41,490 bases of DNA from Pseudomonas sp. MWU13-2100 (GCF_023242365.1 NZ_JALLIX010000054.1:1-41490); one strand, 5' to 3'; counted from the stretch's first letter, positions 8,054 to 17,371 are shown. Numbers and translations are program-made. The notes: generated by a model not told the origin, from the sequence alone.

Positions 8054-9235
8054 TCAGGTCAGCACCGACGCCGCCTGCGCCACCATCGAAACCTGCGGCA
8101 ACCCCAGGAACCGACACAACTCCTCGCGCTTGGCCAGGGCATCGCGACGCCCCAGCTCGATCAATTCGCTGCAATAGGACGCCTCGAACAGCAGGTAACT
8201 CAACACCCCGGCCCCGCTGGTCCGGGTCGCCCCCGGACCACGCAGGAAAAAGCGCAACGCCGCCGGCAACTCATGGCGATGGCGCGCGGCGATTTCATCG
8301 ATCGGCTGACTCGGCGCAATCACCAGCACATCCACCGGCGCCAAACCCAGGCTGCGCGGCTGCGGCGGCACCATCCGACTGAACTGGTTCAAACGCTGCA
8401 ACAGCTCGATATCGCTTTCCAGGCTGTCAATGAACGTGCTGTTGAGCATATGCCCACCAATCTGCGCCAGGCTCGGCTGCTGCCCGCTATAGGTCCGCTC
8501 AGCGCCGGCATCGACACCCCGCAGGTTGCCACTGACGCCCACCACCAGCACCCGGGTAGCCCCCAGGTGCAACGCCGGGCTGATCGGAGCGGACTGGCGC
8601 ACCGCACCGTCACCGAAATACTCCTCGCCCAATTTGACCGGGGCGAACAGCAGCGGGATCGCCGAACTGGCCAGCAGGTGCTCGACGGTCAGTCGGGTCG
8701 GCATGCCGACTCGCCGGTGACGCAACCAGGAATCGATGGCCCCCTTGCCCTGATAGAAGGTCACCGCCTGGCCTGACTCATAGCCAAACGCGGTGATCGC
8801 CACCGCGTGCAGTTGCTGTTGCTCAATGGCGTGGTCGATACCCGGCAGATGCAGCTTGTCACTGAGCAGGTCACGCAAGGGTGAACTGTCGAGCAGCGCC
8901 ACCGGTACCTGCGCGCCCAGCCCCAGCAGGCTATGACTGACAAAGCGGCTGGCCTGGCGGATCACTCCCGGCCAGTCGCTACGCAGCACCAGATGGCTGC
9001 GAAAACCCTGCCAGAACGCGGTCAGGCGTTCGATCGCCGCGGTGAAATCCATCGCCCCGCTGGCCAGACTGACCGCATTGATGGCACCCGCCGAGGTCCC
9101 GACGATCACCGGAAACGGGTTGGCCGCCCCCGCCGGCAGCAGCTCGGCAATCGCCGCCAACACACCCACCTGGTAAGCCGCGCGCGCGCCCCCTCCGGAA
9201 AGAATCAGACCGGTGACCGGTTCAGCTGGGCTCAT
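8054..9235 (-). CDS. Patatin-like phospholipase
   Basis: 393 residues. The patatin fold is shown by the oxyanion loop SGGGARAAYQ (residues 13-22), nucleophile S48 in VGTSAG and catalytic D209 in FGDGAV. There is no signal peptide, so it acts in the cytoplasm or on the inner face of the membrane as a lipid acyl hydrolase (family knowledge). The start at 9235 has GGAG 7 nt upstream. It lies just downstream of the acyltransferase gene on the same strand (71 bp apart), so the two may share a transcript and act on related acyl chains. The exact substrate is unknown. Confidence 0.9.
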   Translation of the reverse strand: MSPAEPVTGLILSGGGARAAYQVGVLAAIAELLPAGAANPFPVIVGTSAGAINAVSLASGAMDFTAAIERLTAFWQGFRSHLVLRSDWPGVIRQASRFVSHSLLGLGAQVPVALLDSSPLRDLLSDKLHLPGIDHAIEQQQLHAVAITAFGYESGQAVTFYQGKGAIDSWLRHRRVGMPTRLTVEHLLASSAIPLLFAPVKLGEEYFGDGAVRQSAPISPALHLGATRVLVVGVSGNLRGVDAGAERTYSGQQPSLAQIGGHMLNSTFIDSLESDIELLQRLNQFSRMVPPQPRSLGLAPVDVLVIAPSQPIDEIAARHRHELPAALRFFLRGPGATRTSGAGVLSYLLFEASYCSELIELGRRDALAKREELCRFLGLPQVSMVAQAASVLT

Positions 9236-9305
9236 CGCGACACTCCATCAATCAGGTAACATCCTGATACACCACCGCCCCCCCTGTCGCAACACCCGGG
9301 TGGGT

Positions 9306-10238
9306 TTATCCGCGTTTCGGGTAGAGCTTGGGTTCACCCGGCGGCCGACTCTTGAAGCGGCGATGAGCCCAGAGATATTGCTCCGGGCATTCCCGCAACG
9401 CCACCTCGACCCATTGGTTGATCCGCAGGCAGTCGGCCTCTTCGGTTTCCCCCGGGAAATCCACAAGCGGCGGATGAATCACCAACCGATAACCGCTGCC
9501 GTCGGCCAGGCGCTCCTGGGTGAACGGTACCACCAACGCCTTGCCCAGGCGGGCGAACTTGCTGGTGGCGGTGACGGTGGCCGCCTGGATGCCGAACAAC
9601 GGCACGAATACGCTCTGCTTGATGCCGTAGTCCTGGTCCGGCGCGTACCAGATCGCCCGACCGGCACGCAGCAACTTGAGCATGCCACGCACATCGTCGC
9701 GCTCGACTGCCAGGGAATCGAGGTTGTGCCGTTCACGGCCACGGCGCTGGATAAAATCGAACAGCGCATTACTGTGCTCGCGGTACATGCCGTCGATGGT
9801 GTGGCGCTGACCGAGCAAGGCCGCGCCGATCTCCAGGGTGGTGAAATGCAGGGCCATCAGGATCACGCCCTTGCCTTCGCGCTGGGCCTGCTGCAGGTGT
9901 TCGAGGCCCTCGATATGGGCCAGGCGCGCGAGACGCGGCTTGGACCACCACCAGCTCATGGCCATTTCGAAGAAGGCGATCCCGGTGGATGCGAGGTTTT
10001 TCCTCAACAGCTGCTCGCGCTCGGCGTCGGACAACGCCGGGAAACACAATTGCAGATTGCGCGCGGCGATCGTCCGTCGGTCGGCGGACACCCGATACAT
10101 CACGGCGCCGAGAAAACGCCCCAGCAGCAACAAGAACCCATAGGGCAACTGGACAATCAGCCACAGCAAGCCCAACCCCAGCCATAGCAGCCAGTAACGG
10201 GGATGAAGAAAAGCAGCTCGAAAACGCGGGCGATCCAT
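9306..10238 (-). CDS. LpxL/HtrB-family lysophospholipid (lipid A) acyltransferase
   Basis: 310 residues. An N-terminal membrane helix (about 15-40) precedes the acyltransferase domain with the HX4E motif H131-FTTL-E136. The YAPDQDYG and VPFTQERL blocks are characteristic of late lipid A acyltransferases that add a secondary acyl chain from acyl-ACP at the cytoplasmic face of the inner membrane. I chose the ATG at 10238 (MDRPRFRAAFLHPRYW) over upstream in-frame codons because it matches family N-termini. It is transcribed divergently from minC, with 121 bp between the starts. Which lipid A position it modifies cannot be told from sequence alone. Confidence 0.88.
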   Translation of the reverse strand: MDRPRFRAAFLHPRYWLLWLGLGLLWLIVQLPYGFLLLLGRFLGAVMYRVSADRRTIAARNLQLCFPALSDAEREQLLRKNLASTGIAFFEMAMSWWWSKPRLARLAHIEGLEHLQQAQREGKGVILMALHFTTLEIGAALLGQRHTIDGMYREHSNALFDFIQRRGRERHNLDSLAVERDDVRGMLKLLRAGRAIWYAPDQDYGIKQSVFVPLFGIQAATVTATSKFARLGKALVVPFTQERLADGSGYRLVIHPPLVDFPGETEEADCLRINQWVEVALRECPEQYLWAHRRFKSRPPGEPKLYPKRG

Positions 10239-10359
10239 GGGTGATTCCGGACAGACAACAAGGCCGCGCATTCTACAACGGTTCGCGGCGGCTTGCGGCC
10301 CGAGGGCGTTCTCGTTATAAGTCTCGGCACTTTTAGTGACAAGCTGCGTTATCCCGACC

Positions 10360-11097
10360 ATGAGCCAAACCGAACTGCTAGACCAGGATCCCGTGTTTCA
10401 GCTGAAGGGCAGCATGCTCGCCATCACGGTGCTGGAACTGGCGCAGAACAACCTCGACGCCCTCGATCGGCAACTGGCGGCCAAGGTCGCCCAGGCCCCG
10501 AACTTCTTCAGCAACACCCCGCTGGTGCTGGCGCTGGACAAACTGCCGGACGGCCAGGGTCCCATCGACCTGCCCGGGCTGATGCGCGTCTGCCGCCAGC
10601 ACGGCCTGCGCACCCTGGCGATCCGCGCCAACCGCATCGAAGACATTGCCGCCGCGATTGCCATTGACCTGCCGGTGCTGCCGCCGTCCGGCGCCCGCGA
10701 ACGACCGGTCGACCCGACCGAAGGCCTGGAAAAGAAAAAACCGGAAAAACCACCAGAGCCTACTATCAAACCGACGAAAATCATCACCTCACCAGTCCGT
10801 GGTGGCCAGCAGGTCTATGCCCAGGGTGGCGACCTGGTGGTCATCGCTTCCGTCAGCCCCGGCGCGGAACTTCTGGCCGATGGCAACATCCATGTTTATG
10901 GCCCCATGCGCGGTCGCGCCCTGGCCGGCATCAAGGGTGACACCAAAGCACGGATTTTCTGCCAGCAACTGAGCGCCGAGTTGGTCTCGATTGCAGGCCA
11001 GTACAAGGTTTCCGAAGATTTGCGCCGCGATCCCTTGTGGGGCGCCGGCGTTCAAGTCAGCTTGTCCGGGGACGTGTTGAACATCATCCGGCTTTAA
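10360..11097 (+). CDS. minC: Septum-site determining protein MinC
   Basis: 245 residues. The N-terminal FtsZ-antagonising domain (about 1-100) is joined by a charged, proline-rich linker (EKKKPEKPPEPTIKP, about 125-140) to the C-terminal beta-helix domain that binds MinD and dimerises (SPVRGGQQVYAQGGDLVVIA.., MRGRALAG, SIAGQY). It prevents Z-ring assembly at the poles. Start MSQTELLDQDPVFQLKGSML at 10360. minD follows after 202 bp, a gap unusual for a tight operon and long enough for a separate minDE promoter. Confidence 0.96.
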   Translation: MSQTELLDQDPVFQLKGSMLAITVLELAQNNLDALDRQLAAKVAQAPNFFSNTPLVLALDKLPDGQGPIDLPGLMRVCRQHGLRTLAIRANRIEDIAAAIAIDLPVLPPSGARERPVDPTEGLEKKKPEKPPEPTIKPTKIITSPVRGGQQVYAQGGDLVVIASVSPGAELLADGNIHVYGPMRGRALAGIKGDTKARIFCQQLSAELVSIAGQYKVSEDLRRDPLWGAGVQVSLSGDVLNIIRL

Positions 11098-11299
11098 CGG
11101 ATACTTGCCGCCATTTCCAAAATGTCTCCTTCTCGTAGCGAAAACAGCTCGAACGACGTGGGAAATCGCGAAAGGTAAGAATAACCCGAGGCTCTTCAGA
11201 CTTTTCCTCGATTTCCAACCGACGCTACACGGCTACAGTTATTTTTTAGTGACATTCTTCAGGGGCTGAAAGTCCTTTATTCCTTAGGGGTGATACACC

Positions 11300-12112
11300 T
11301 TGGCCAAGATTCTCGTGGTTACATCCGGCAAGGGTGGTGTGGGTAAGACCACCACCAGCGCCGCCATCGGTACCGGCCTCGCGCTGCGGGGCCACAAGAC
11401 AGTGATCGTCGACTTCGACGTCGGCCTGCGTAACCTCGACCTGATCATGGGCTGTGAGCGTCGCGTGGTGTATGACTTCGTCAACGTCGTCCAGGGCGAA
11501 GCCAACCTGCAGCAAGCCCTGATCAAGGACAAGCGCCTGGAAAACCTCTACGTGCTGGCCGCCAGCCAGACCCGGGACAAGGACGCGCTGACCAAGGAAG
11601 GCGTGGAAAAGGTCCTGATGGCCCTCAAGGAGGATTTCGAGTTCGTCGTCTGCGATTCCCCGGCGGGTATCGAGACCGGTGCCCATCTGGCCATGTACTT
11701 CGCCGACGAAGCCATCGTCGTGACCAACCCCGAAGTGTCCTCGGTGCGTGACTCCGACCGTATGCTCGGCCTGCTGGCGAGCAAATCGCGCCGCGCCGAG
11801 AACAACGAAGAGCCGATCAAGGAACACCTGCTGCTGACCCGCTACAACCCCGAGCGCGTCAGCAACGGCGAGATGCTCGGCGTCGAAGACGTCAAGGACA
11901 TCCTCGCGGTGACCCTGCTGGGCGTGATCCCCGAATCCCAGGCGGTGCTCAAGGCCTCCAACCAGGGTGTGCCGGTGATTCTCGACGACCAGAGCGATGC
12001 CGGCCAGGCCTACAGCGACGCGGTCGACCGCCTGCTGGGCAAGACCGTGGAACATCGCTTCCTCGATGTGAAGAAGAAAGGACTCTTCGAGCGCCTGTTT
12101 GGAGGCAACTAA
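11300..12112 (+). CDS. minD: Septum-site determining ATPase MinD (TTG start)
   Basis: 270 residues. The deviant Walker A KGGVGKTTT at residues 11-19, the IVDFDVGLRNLDLIMGCERR block and the C-terminal amphipathic membrane-targeting helix (KKKGLFERLFGGN) are all present. It oscillates on the inner membrane with MinE and recruits MinC. Translation begins at a TTG (TTGGCCAAG) preceded by TAGGGGTGATACACC; no in-frame ATG lies near the conserved N-terminus. minE follows after 3 bp. Confidence 0.97.
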   Translation: MAKILVVTSGKGGVGKTTTSAAIGTGLALRGHKTVIVDFDVGLRNLDLIMGCERRVVYDFVNVVQGEANLQQALIKDKRLENLYVLAASQTRDKDALTKEGVEKVLMALKEDFEFVVCDSPAGIETGAHLAMYFADEAIVVTNPEVSSVRDSDRMLGLLASKSRRAENNEEPIKEHLLLTRYNPERVSNGEMLGVEDVKDILAVTLLGVIPESQAVLKASNQGVPVILDDQSDAGQAYSDAVDRLLGKTVEHRFLDVKKKGLFERLFGGN

Positions 12113-12115
12113 GCA

Positions 12116-12370
12116 ATGAACCTTTTTGACTTCTTTCGTGCCAGCAAAAAAGTAAGCACCGCGTCGGTCGCGAAAGAGCGTCTGCAGATCATCGTGGCGC
12201 ACGAACGCGGCCAACGCAGCACCCCGGATTACCTGCCGGCCTTGCAAAAGGAACTGGTGGAAGTCATCCGCAAGTACGTCAATATCGGGTCCGACGACGT
12301 GCATGTGGCGCTGGAAAACCAGGGCAGCTGCTCGATCCTGGAACTCAATATCACCCTGCCCGATCGTTGA
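12116..12370 (+). CDS. minE: Cell division topological specificity factor MinE
   Basis: 84 residues. The N-terminal MNLFDFFRASKK membrane-targeting and anti-MinCD segment is followed by AKERLQIIVAHERGQR, the conserved MinD-contact helix/strand, and a topological specificity domain to the end. It stimulates MinD ATPase and confines MinCD to the poles. It begins 3 bp after minD and is followed by the nested palindrome at 12388-12530. Confidence 0.97.
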   Translation: MNLFDFFRASKKVSTASVAKERLQIIVAHERGQRSTPDYLPALQKELVEVIRKYVNIGSDDVHVALENQGSCSILELNITLPDR

Positions 12371-12387
12371 TCGATCCGGCCGGAGCC

Positions 12388-12530
12388 ACGGCGGCCCGGA
12401 GCCTGTGCTTTTTGTAGGAGCAGAGCTTGCTCGCGAAAGCGGTCAATCAGTCGTCACTTGAGTCGACTGTGAAATCCATTCGCGAGCCAAGCTCTGCTCC
12501 TGCAGGAAGGCGCGGGCTCCGGGCCGCCGT
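12388..12530. repeat. REP pair nested inside a perfect 16-bp palindrome (probable minE terminator with REP insertion)
   Basis: Outer arms ACGGCGGCCCGGAGCC (12388-12403) and its exact complement (12515-12530) enclose an inverted REP pair (12412-12504, TGTAGGAGCAGAGCTTGCTC and its near-complement). The outer arms are not REP sequence. The simplest reading is that a REP doublet entered the loop of an existing hairpin after minE. Confidence 0.75.
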
Positions 12531-12555
12531 TGGCGTTTGTTACGAGACTGTTTTA

Positions 12556-13191
12556 ATGCCGCTGTCCAATATCCACATCCTCCATCAGGACGCCGCCGTA
12601 CTGGTGGTGAACAAGCCAACCTTGTTGCTCTCCGTCCCGGGCCGGGCCGATGACAACAAGGACTGTCTGATTACCCGCCTGCAGGAGAACGGCTACCCCG
12701 AAGCCCGTATCGTCCACCGACTGGACTGGGAAACCTCCGGGATCATCCTGCTGGCCCGCGATCCGGACAGCCACCGCGAACTGTCGCGACAGTTCCACGA
12801 CCGGGAAACCGAAAAAGCCTACACCGCACTCTGCTGGGGCCAACCGGAACTGGACAGCGGCAGCATCGACCTGCCCCTGCGCTACGACCCGCCGACCAAG
12901 CCACGCCACGTGGTCGACCACGAGTTCGGCAAACACGCGTTGACCTACTGGAAAATCCTGGAGCGTTGCGGCGACTGGTGTCGCGTGGAACTGACCCCGA
13001 TCACCGGGCGTTCGCACCAGTTGCGTGTGCACATGCTGTCCATCGGCCACCCCCTGCTGGGCGATGGTTTGTATGCCCATCCACAGGCCCTGGCCGCCTG
13101 GCCACGGCTGTGCCTGCACGCCAGCATGCTGAGCTTCACTCACCCGCAAAGCGGCGAACGCCTGCGCTTCGAGTGCCCGGCCCCGTTCTGA
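12556..13191 (+). CDS. rluA: RluA-family pseudouridine synthase
   Basis: 211 residues, the short single-domain RluA form without an S4 domain. The catalytic signature HRLDWETSG places the nucleophile at D57. LTPITGRSHQLRVHM and the HPLLGDGLY block complete the family pattern. RluA isomerises U746 of 23S rRNA and U32 of some tRNAs; assignment to RluA rather than RluC/D rests on length and the N-terminus. The start at 12556 (MPLSNIHILHQD) has only a weak GAGA upstream. The longer upstream frame runs through the REP repeat and was rejected. Confidence 0.88.
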   Translation: MPLSNIHILHQDAAVLVVNKPTLLLSVPGRADDNKDCLITRLQENGYPEARIVHRLDWETSGIILLARDPDSHRELSRQFHDRETEKAYTALCWGQPELDSGSIDLPLRYDPPTKPRHVVDHEFGKHALTYWKILERCGDWCRVELTPITGRSHQLRVHMLSIGHPLLGDGLYAHPQALAAWPRLCLHASMLSFTHPQSGERLRFECPAPF

Positions 13192-13276
13192 AACCCTAGC
13201 CTCCCTTCCCTGGGAACGGCATCGGGGCAAGCCCTGCTTCGGCGCCCCGGCACACATTTTCGGTAGTGCCCCGGCC

Positions 13277-13364
13277 CCTGTAGGCGCTGGTTTGCCGGCG
13301 ATGGGGCCCGTGAGGGCGATGCAAACCTCAAGGCTCTCATCGCCGGCAAGCCGGCTCCTACAAG
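13277..13364. repeat. Inverted REP pair (GCCGGC type)
   Basis: Left arm CCTGTAGGCGCTGGTTTGCC and right arm CGCCGGCAAGCCGGCTCCTA flank about 45 bp. It ends about 38 bp before the aminopeptidase start, so the promoter of that gene must lie within or beside the repeat. Confidence 0.88.
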
Positions 13365-13402
13365 ATACGGTAAACTTCCGGCACTGCTGTCTGGAGCTAT
13401 TT

Positions 13403-14692
13403 ATGCGCGAAGAGTTGAACCAAGGCCTGATCGACTTCCTCAAGGCCTCCCCTACCCCGTTCCATGCCACTTCCAGCCTGGTTCAGCGCCTGGAAGCGGC
13501 GGGTTACCAGCGTCTCGACGAGCGCGAGACCTGGCACACCGAGGCCAACGGTCGCTACTACGTCACCCGCAATGACTCTTCGATTGTCGCCATCAAGCTC
13601 GGCCGGGCCTCGCCGTTGCTCGGCGGCATCCGCCTGGTCGGCGCCCACACCGACAGCCCGTGTCTGCGGGTCAAGCCGCAGCCGGAACTGCAACGTCAGG
13701 GCTTCTGGCAACTGGGGGTCGAAGTCTACGGCGGCGCCCTGCTCGCCCCCTGGTTCGACCGCGACCTGTCACTGGCCGGACGCGTGACCTTCCGCCGCGA
13801 CGGCAAGGTCGAAAGCCAACTGATCGACTTCAAGCTGCCCATCGCCACCATCCCCAACCTGGCGATCCACCTCAACCGCGAGGCCAACCAGGGCTGGGCG
13901 ATCAATGCGCAGAACGAACTGCCGCCGATCCTCGCCCAGTTTGCCGGCGATGAGCGAGTGGACTTCCGTGCCGTGCTCACCGAACAGTTGGCCCGCGAGC
14001 ACGGCCTCAACGCCGACGTGGTGCTGGATTACGAGCTGAGCTTCTACGACACCCAGGCCGCCGCGGTCATCGGCCTGAACGGCGACTTTATCGCCGGCGC
14101 GCGCCTGGACAACCTGCTGTCCTGCTACGCCGGCCTGCAGGCGCTGCTCACCGCCGACAGCGAGGAAACCTGCGTACTGGTCTGCAACGACCATGAAGAA
14201 GTCGGTTCCTGCTCCGCCTGCGGTGCCGACGGCCCGATGCTGGAACAGACTTTGCGCCGCCTGCTGCCGGAAGGTGATGAGTTCGTGCGGACCATCCAGA
14301 AATCCCTGTTGGTCTCGGCGGACAATGCCCACGGCGTGCATCCCAACTATGCCGACAAGCATGATGCCAACCATGGTCCGAAGCTCAATGCCGGCCCGGT
14401 GATCAAGGTCAACAGCAACCAGCGCTACGCCACCAACAGCGAAACCGCCGGGTTCTTCCGCCACCTGTGCATGGCCGAGGAAGTGCCGGTGCAGAGCTTC
14501 GTGGTGCGCAGCGACATGGGTTGCGGCTCGACCATCGGCCCGATCACCGCCAGCCATCTGGGGGTGCGCACGGTGGACATCGGCCTGCCGACCTTCGCCA
14601 TGCACTCGATCCGCGAACTGGCCGGCAGCCACGACCTCGCGCACCTGGTGAAAGTCTTGAGCGCGTTCTACGCCAGCCGCGAGCTGCCCTGA
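13403..14692 (+). CDS. apeB: M18-family aminopeptidase
   Basis: 429 residues, full length for prokaryotic M18 aminopeptidases. Metal-binding blocks are visible: VGAHTDSPCLRVKP, ARLDNLLSCYAG, CNDHEEVGS (metal-bridging Asp/Glu and catalytic Glu), and the C-terminal SDMGCGSTIGP with a final AMHSIRELAG. These are cytosolic di-zinc exopeptidases, often with preference for acidic N-terminal residues. The start at 13403 has CTGGAG 7 nt upstream. The symbol follows the usual pseudomonad name. Confidence 0.93.
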   Translation: MREELNQGLIDFLKASPTPFHATSSLVQRLEAAGYQRLDERETWHTEANGRYYVTRNDSSIVAIKLGRASPLLGGIRLVGAHTDSPCLRVKPQPELQRQGFWQLGVEVYGGALLAPWFDRDLSLAGRVTFRRDGKVESQLIDFKLPIATIPNLAIHLNREANQGWAINAQNELPPILAQFAGDERVDFRAVLTEQLAREHGLNADVVLDYELSFYDTQAAAVIGLNGDFIAGARLDNLLSCYAGLQALLTADSEETCVLVCNDHEEVGSCSACGADGPMLEQTLRRLLPEGDEFVRTIQKSLLVSADNAHGVHPNYADKHDANHGPKLNAGPVIKVNSNQRYATNSETAGFFRHLCMAEEVPVQSFVVRSDMGCGSTIGPITASHLGVRTVDIGLPTFAMHSIRELAGSHDLAHLVKVLSAFYASRELP

Positions 14693-14711
14693 TCGCTCGA
14701 CCTGGCGCCCC

Positions 14712-14848
14712 CTGTGGCGAGCGGGCTTGCCCGCGCTGGGTTGCGCAGCAACCCAAAAAACCCGCGACCGCGTCATATCAGGTATATCGCGGTGACCGGT
14801 CTTAGGGGGGGCTTCGCCCCCCAGCGCGGGCAAGCCCGCTCGCCACAC
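14712..14848. repeat. Long composite REP element, copy A
   Basis: Terminal arms TGTGGCGAGCGGGCTTGCCC and its complement enclose about 85 bp with internal order: hairpin GGGTTGCGCAGCAACCC, an A-rich tract, a centre with ATATCAGGTATAT, then hairpin GGGGGGCTTCGCCCCCC. Copies with the same plan occur at 29577-29713 and 39618-39765. Confidence 0.85.
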
Positions 14849-14959
14849 AGCCTCACTCACGATCTCATTCACCTCCTGTATTTCTTCTAATACACATCCA
14901 CCCCTCCCCCCGCCAAACCGACCTAGACTCAAGGTATTCCCCTCGACCAGGTCGTCGCC

Positions 14960-15136
14960 ATGATCACACCCTTCGCTTTCCACACCATGCTCATTCCCAT
15001 CGTGGGCGGTATGTTGATGTTGGCCATCGGCTTCAACTTTCGCGAGCGCAACGCCGGGGTCCTGTTGATCTGGGTCGGCATGCTGTTCATCCTCGCCACC
15101 GTGGTCTACAAGATCCTCGCCCAACTGAGCGATTAA
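14960..15136 (+). CDS. 58-residue two-helix membrane protein
   Basis: It starts MITPFAFHTMLIPIVGGMLM and ends YKILAQLSD. Two hydrophobic helices (about 9-25 and 33-52) are separated by the charged turn NFRERNAG. There are no motifs I recognise. Its reading frame is clean, codon usage is like its neighbours (G/C-ending), and it ends 48 bp before the mechanosensitive channel gene, with which it may be co-transcribed. The ribosome binding site (CAGGTCGTCGCC) is weak. It is short enough to be missed by automatic gene callers. Confidence 0.7.
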   Translation: MITPFAFHTMLIPIVGGMLMLAIGFNFRERNAGVLLIWVGMLFILATVVYKILAQLSD

Positions 15137-15184
15137 ATGCATTGCCCCCACGCCTGACGTACACTTCGTCGACCCGTATCATCC

Positions 15185-17371
15185 ATGGTTGACTGCCCAG
15201 TGTTTGCCCGCCTCCTCGCCTTGCCCGCCGTTTTCTTCATCTGCCTGATGACACTCCTGCCGCTGGTCAGCGCTGACGCGGCCGGCCTGCCGAGTCTCCT
15301 GGCCAGCGCGGAAAAAACCCAACCGGCCCCCAGCGAACCCCTGGCGCAATCGCTGGATGAAGTGATCAAGAATCTGGAAAACGACCAGCAGCGCAGCAAG
15401 TTGCTGAGTGATCTGAAGAAGCTGCGCGACAGCACCAGGAAAGCCCAACCGGCCACCCAGGAAGGCGTGCTGGGGCTGATCGGCAGCACTCTCTCCGGCT
15501 TCGAAAAGCAGTTCTCCGGGGACGACAGCCCGATCAATCGCTGGTCGGAAGAATTCGACCTGGCCAAGGGCGAACTGATGGACCTGATGCTACCGGCCAG
15601 CGAATGGCTGCCGATGGTCTTTGCCTTCGCCCTGATCCTCGCACTCTGGAGTTTCCTCGCCTGGGCCATGATCTGGCTCGGGCGCCAGGTCCGCCTGCGC
15701 TTCGGCCTCAGCGAAGAACTGCCGCAACACCCACGTACCGTCGACCTGCTGCGTTTCGCCCTGCGCAAGCTCGGGCCCTGGCTGATCGCCCTGATCATCA
15801 CCGTCTACATGAGCTACGCCCTGCCCTCGTCCCTGGGCAAGAACCTGGCGATGGTGCTGGCCTATGCCCTGGTGGTCGGCACCTGCTTCTCGGCCATCTG
15901 CGTGATCGCCTTCTCCGTGCTCGACGGCCAGCATCGCCATCAGGCCCTGTATATCCTCCGCCGTCGAGCATTCCGACCGCTGTGGCTGATCGGCAGCTTC
16001 GCCGCCTTTGGCGAGGCCCTCAGCGACCCACGGATGATCGCCAGCCTCGGCGGCCACCTGGCCCATACCGCCGCGACCTTCGCCAATGTCATGGCGGCGC
16101 TGTCCAGCGGACTGTTCATCATGCGCTTCCGCCGGCCCATCGCCCACCTGATCCGCAACCAGCCGCTGTCCCGGCGCCTGAACCGCCGCGCCCTGAGCGA
16201 CACCCTGTCGATCCTCGGCACCTTCTGGTTCGTCCCGGCACTGATCCTGGTGGTGATCTCGTTGTTCGCCACCTTCCTCTCCGCCGGTGACACCAGCACC
16301 GCCCTGCGCCAGTCGCTGATCTGCACCGTGCTGGTGGTATTGTGCATGGTGATCAACGGGCTGGTGCGCCGCCACGCCCTCAAGCCCCATCGCGGCCACA
16401 AGCGCCACGCCCTGTACTCCGAGCGCCTGACCAACTTCGGCTACACCCTGGCGCACCTGCTGGTGTGGTTGGTGTTTATCGAACTGGGTCTGCGGGTCTG
16501 GGGCATGTCGCTGTTCCGCTTCACCGAGGGTGAAGGGCATGATGTCAGCGTCAAGCTGTTCAGCCTCGGCGGCACGCTGATCTTCGCCTGGCTGGTGTGG
16601 ATTCTCAGCGACACCGCCGTGCACCACGCCCTGACCCGCTCGCGCAAGGGCCTGGCGAATGCCCGGGCGCAGACCATGATGCCGCTGATCCGCAACGTAC
16701 TGTTCGTGGCCATTTTCATCATCGCGCTGATCGTCGCCCTGGCGAACATGGGCATGAACGTCACGCCATTGCTGGCCGGTGCCGGCGTGATCGGCCTGGC
16801 GATCGGTTTCGGTGCGCAGTCGCTGGTGGCGGACCTGATCACCGGCCTGTTCATCATCATCGAGGACTCGCTGGCCATCGACGACTACGTCGATGTCGGC
16901 GGCCACCTCGGCACGGTGGAGGGGCTGACCATCCGCACGGTGCGCTTGCGAGACATCGACGGGATCGTCCACACCATTCCGTTCAGCGAGATCAAGAGCA
17001 TCAAGAACTACTCGAGGGAGTTCGGCTACGCGATCTTCCGGGTGGCGATCCCGTACAACATGGCCATCGACAACGCGATCAAGCTGATGCGCGATGTCGG
17101 CCAGAAGATGCGCACCGATCCGCTGCAACGGCGCAATATCTGGTCGCCGCTGGAGATCCAGGGGGTGGAGAGTTTCGAGTCCGGCAGCGCGATCCTGCGC
17201 GCCCGCTTCAAGACCGCGCCGATCAAGCAGTGGGAGGTTTCACGGGCCTTCAACCTGGCGCTCAAACGCACCATGGACGAAGCCGGGCTGGACCTGGCGA
17301 CGCCGCGGTTGAGTGTGCAGGTGGTGACTACCGGGAGCGGTCCGGAAACGGAACTGCCGCCCAAATCCTGA
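15185..17371 (+). CDS. MscS-family mechanosensitive channel, YbiO-like
   Basis: 728 residues. A signal peptide (to about residue 32) leads to a periplasmic segment with a helical, charged stretch (about 50-90), then around ten membrane segments. The MscS core near residues 500-560 contains the pore helix and the signature AGAGVIGLAIGFGAQSLVAD followed by LITGLFIIIEDSLAIDDYVDV. The C-terminal cytoplasmic cage runs to about 715. Length and layout resemble E. coli YbiO, a moderate-conductance osmotic-release channel, more than the 280-residue MscS. No strong ribosome binding site precedes the ATG. The stop codon is the TGA of the first unit of a 20-bp tandem array. Confidence 0.9.
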   Translation: MVDCPVFARLLALPAVFFICLMTLLPLVSADAAGLPSLLASAEKTQPAPSEPLAQSLDEVIKNLENDQQRSKLLSDLKKLRDSTRKAQPATQEGVLGLIGSTLSGFEKQFSGDDSPINRWSEEFDLAKGELMDLMLPASEWLPMVFAFALILALWSFLAWAMIWLGRQVRLRFGLSEELPQHPRTVDLLRFALRKLGPWLIALIITVYMSYALPSSLGKNLAMVLAYALVVGTCFSAICVIAFSVLDGQHRHQALYILRRRAFRPLWLIGSFAAFGEALSDPRMIASLGGHLAHTAATFANVMAALSSGLFIMRFRRPIAHLIRNQPLSRRLNRRALSDTLSILGTFWFVPALILVVISLFATFLSAGDTSTALRQSLICTVLVVLCMVINGLVRRHALKPHRGHKRHALYSERLTNFGYTLAHLLVWLVFIELGLRVWGMSLFRFTEGEGHDVSVKLFSLGGTLIFAWLVWILSDTAVHHALTRSRKGLANARAQTMMPLIRNVLFVAIFIIALIVALANMGMNVTPLLAGAGVIGLAIGFGAQSLVADLITGLFIIIEDSLAIDDYVDVGGHLGTVEGLTIRTVRLRDIDGIVHTIPFSEIKSIKNYSREFGYAIFRVAIPYNMAIDNAIKLMRDVGQKMRTDPLQRRNIWSPLEIQGVESFESGSAILRARFKTAPIKQWEVSRAFNLALKRTMDEAGLDLATPRLSVQVVTTGSGPETELPPKS

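Noticed and set aside
15590..17128. 512-codon minus frame across the MscS-like gene
   Set aside because: Antisense shadow with low-complexity His/Gln/Asp composition and no family match that I recognise.
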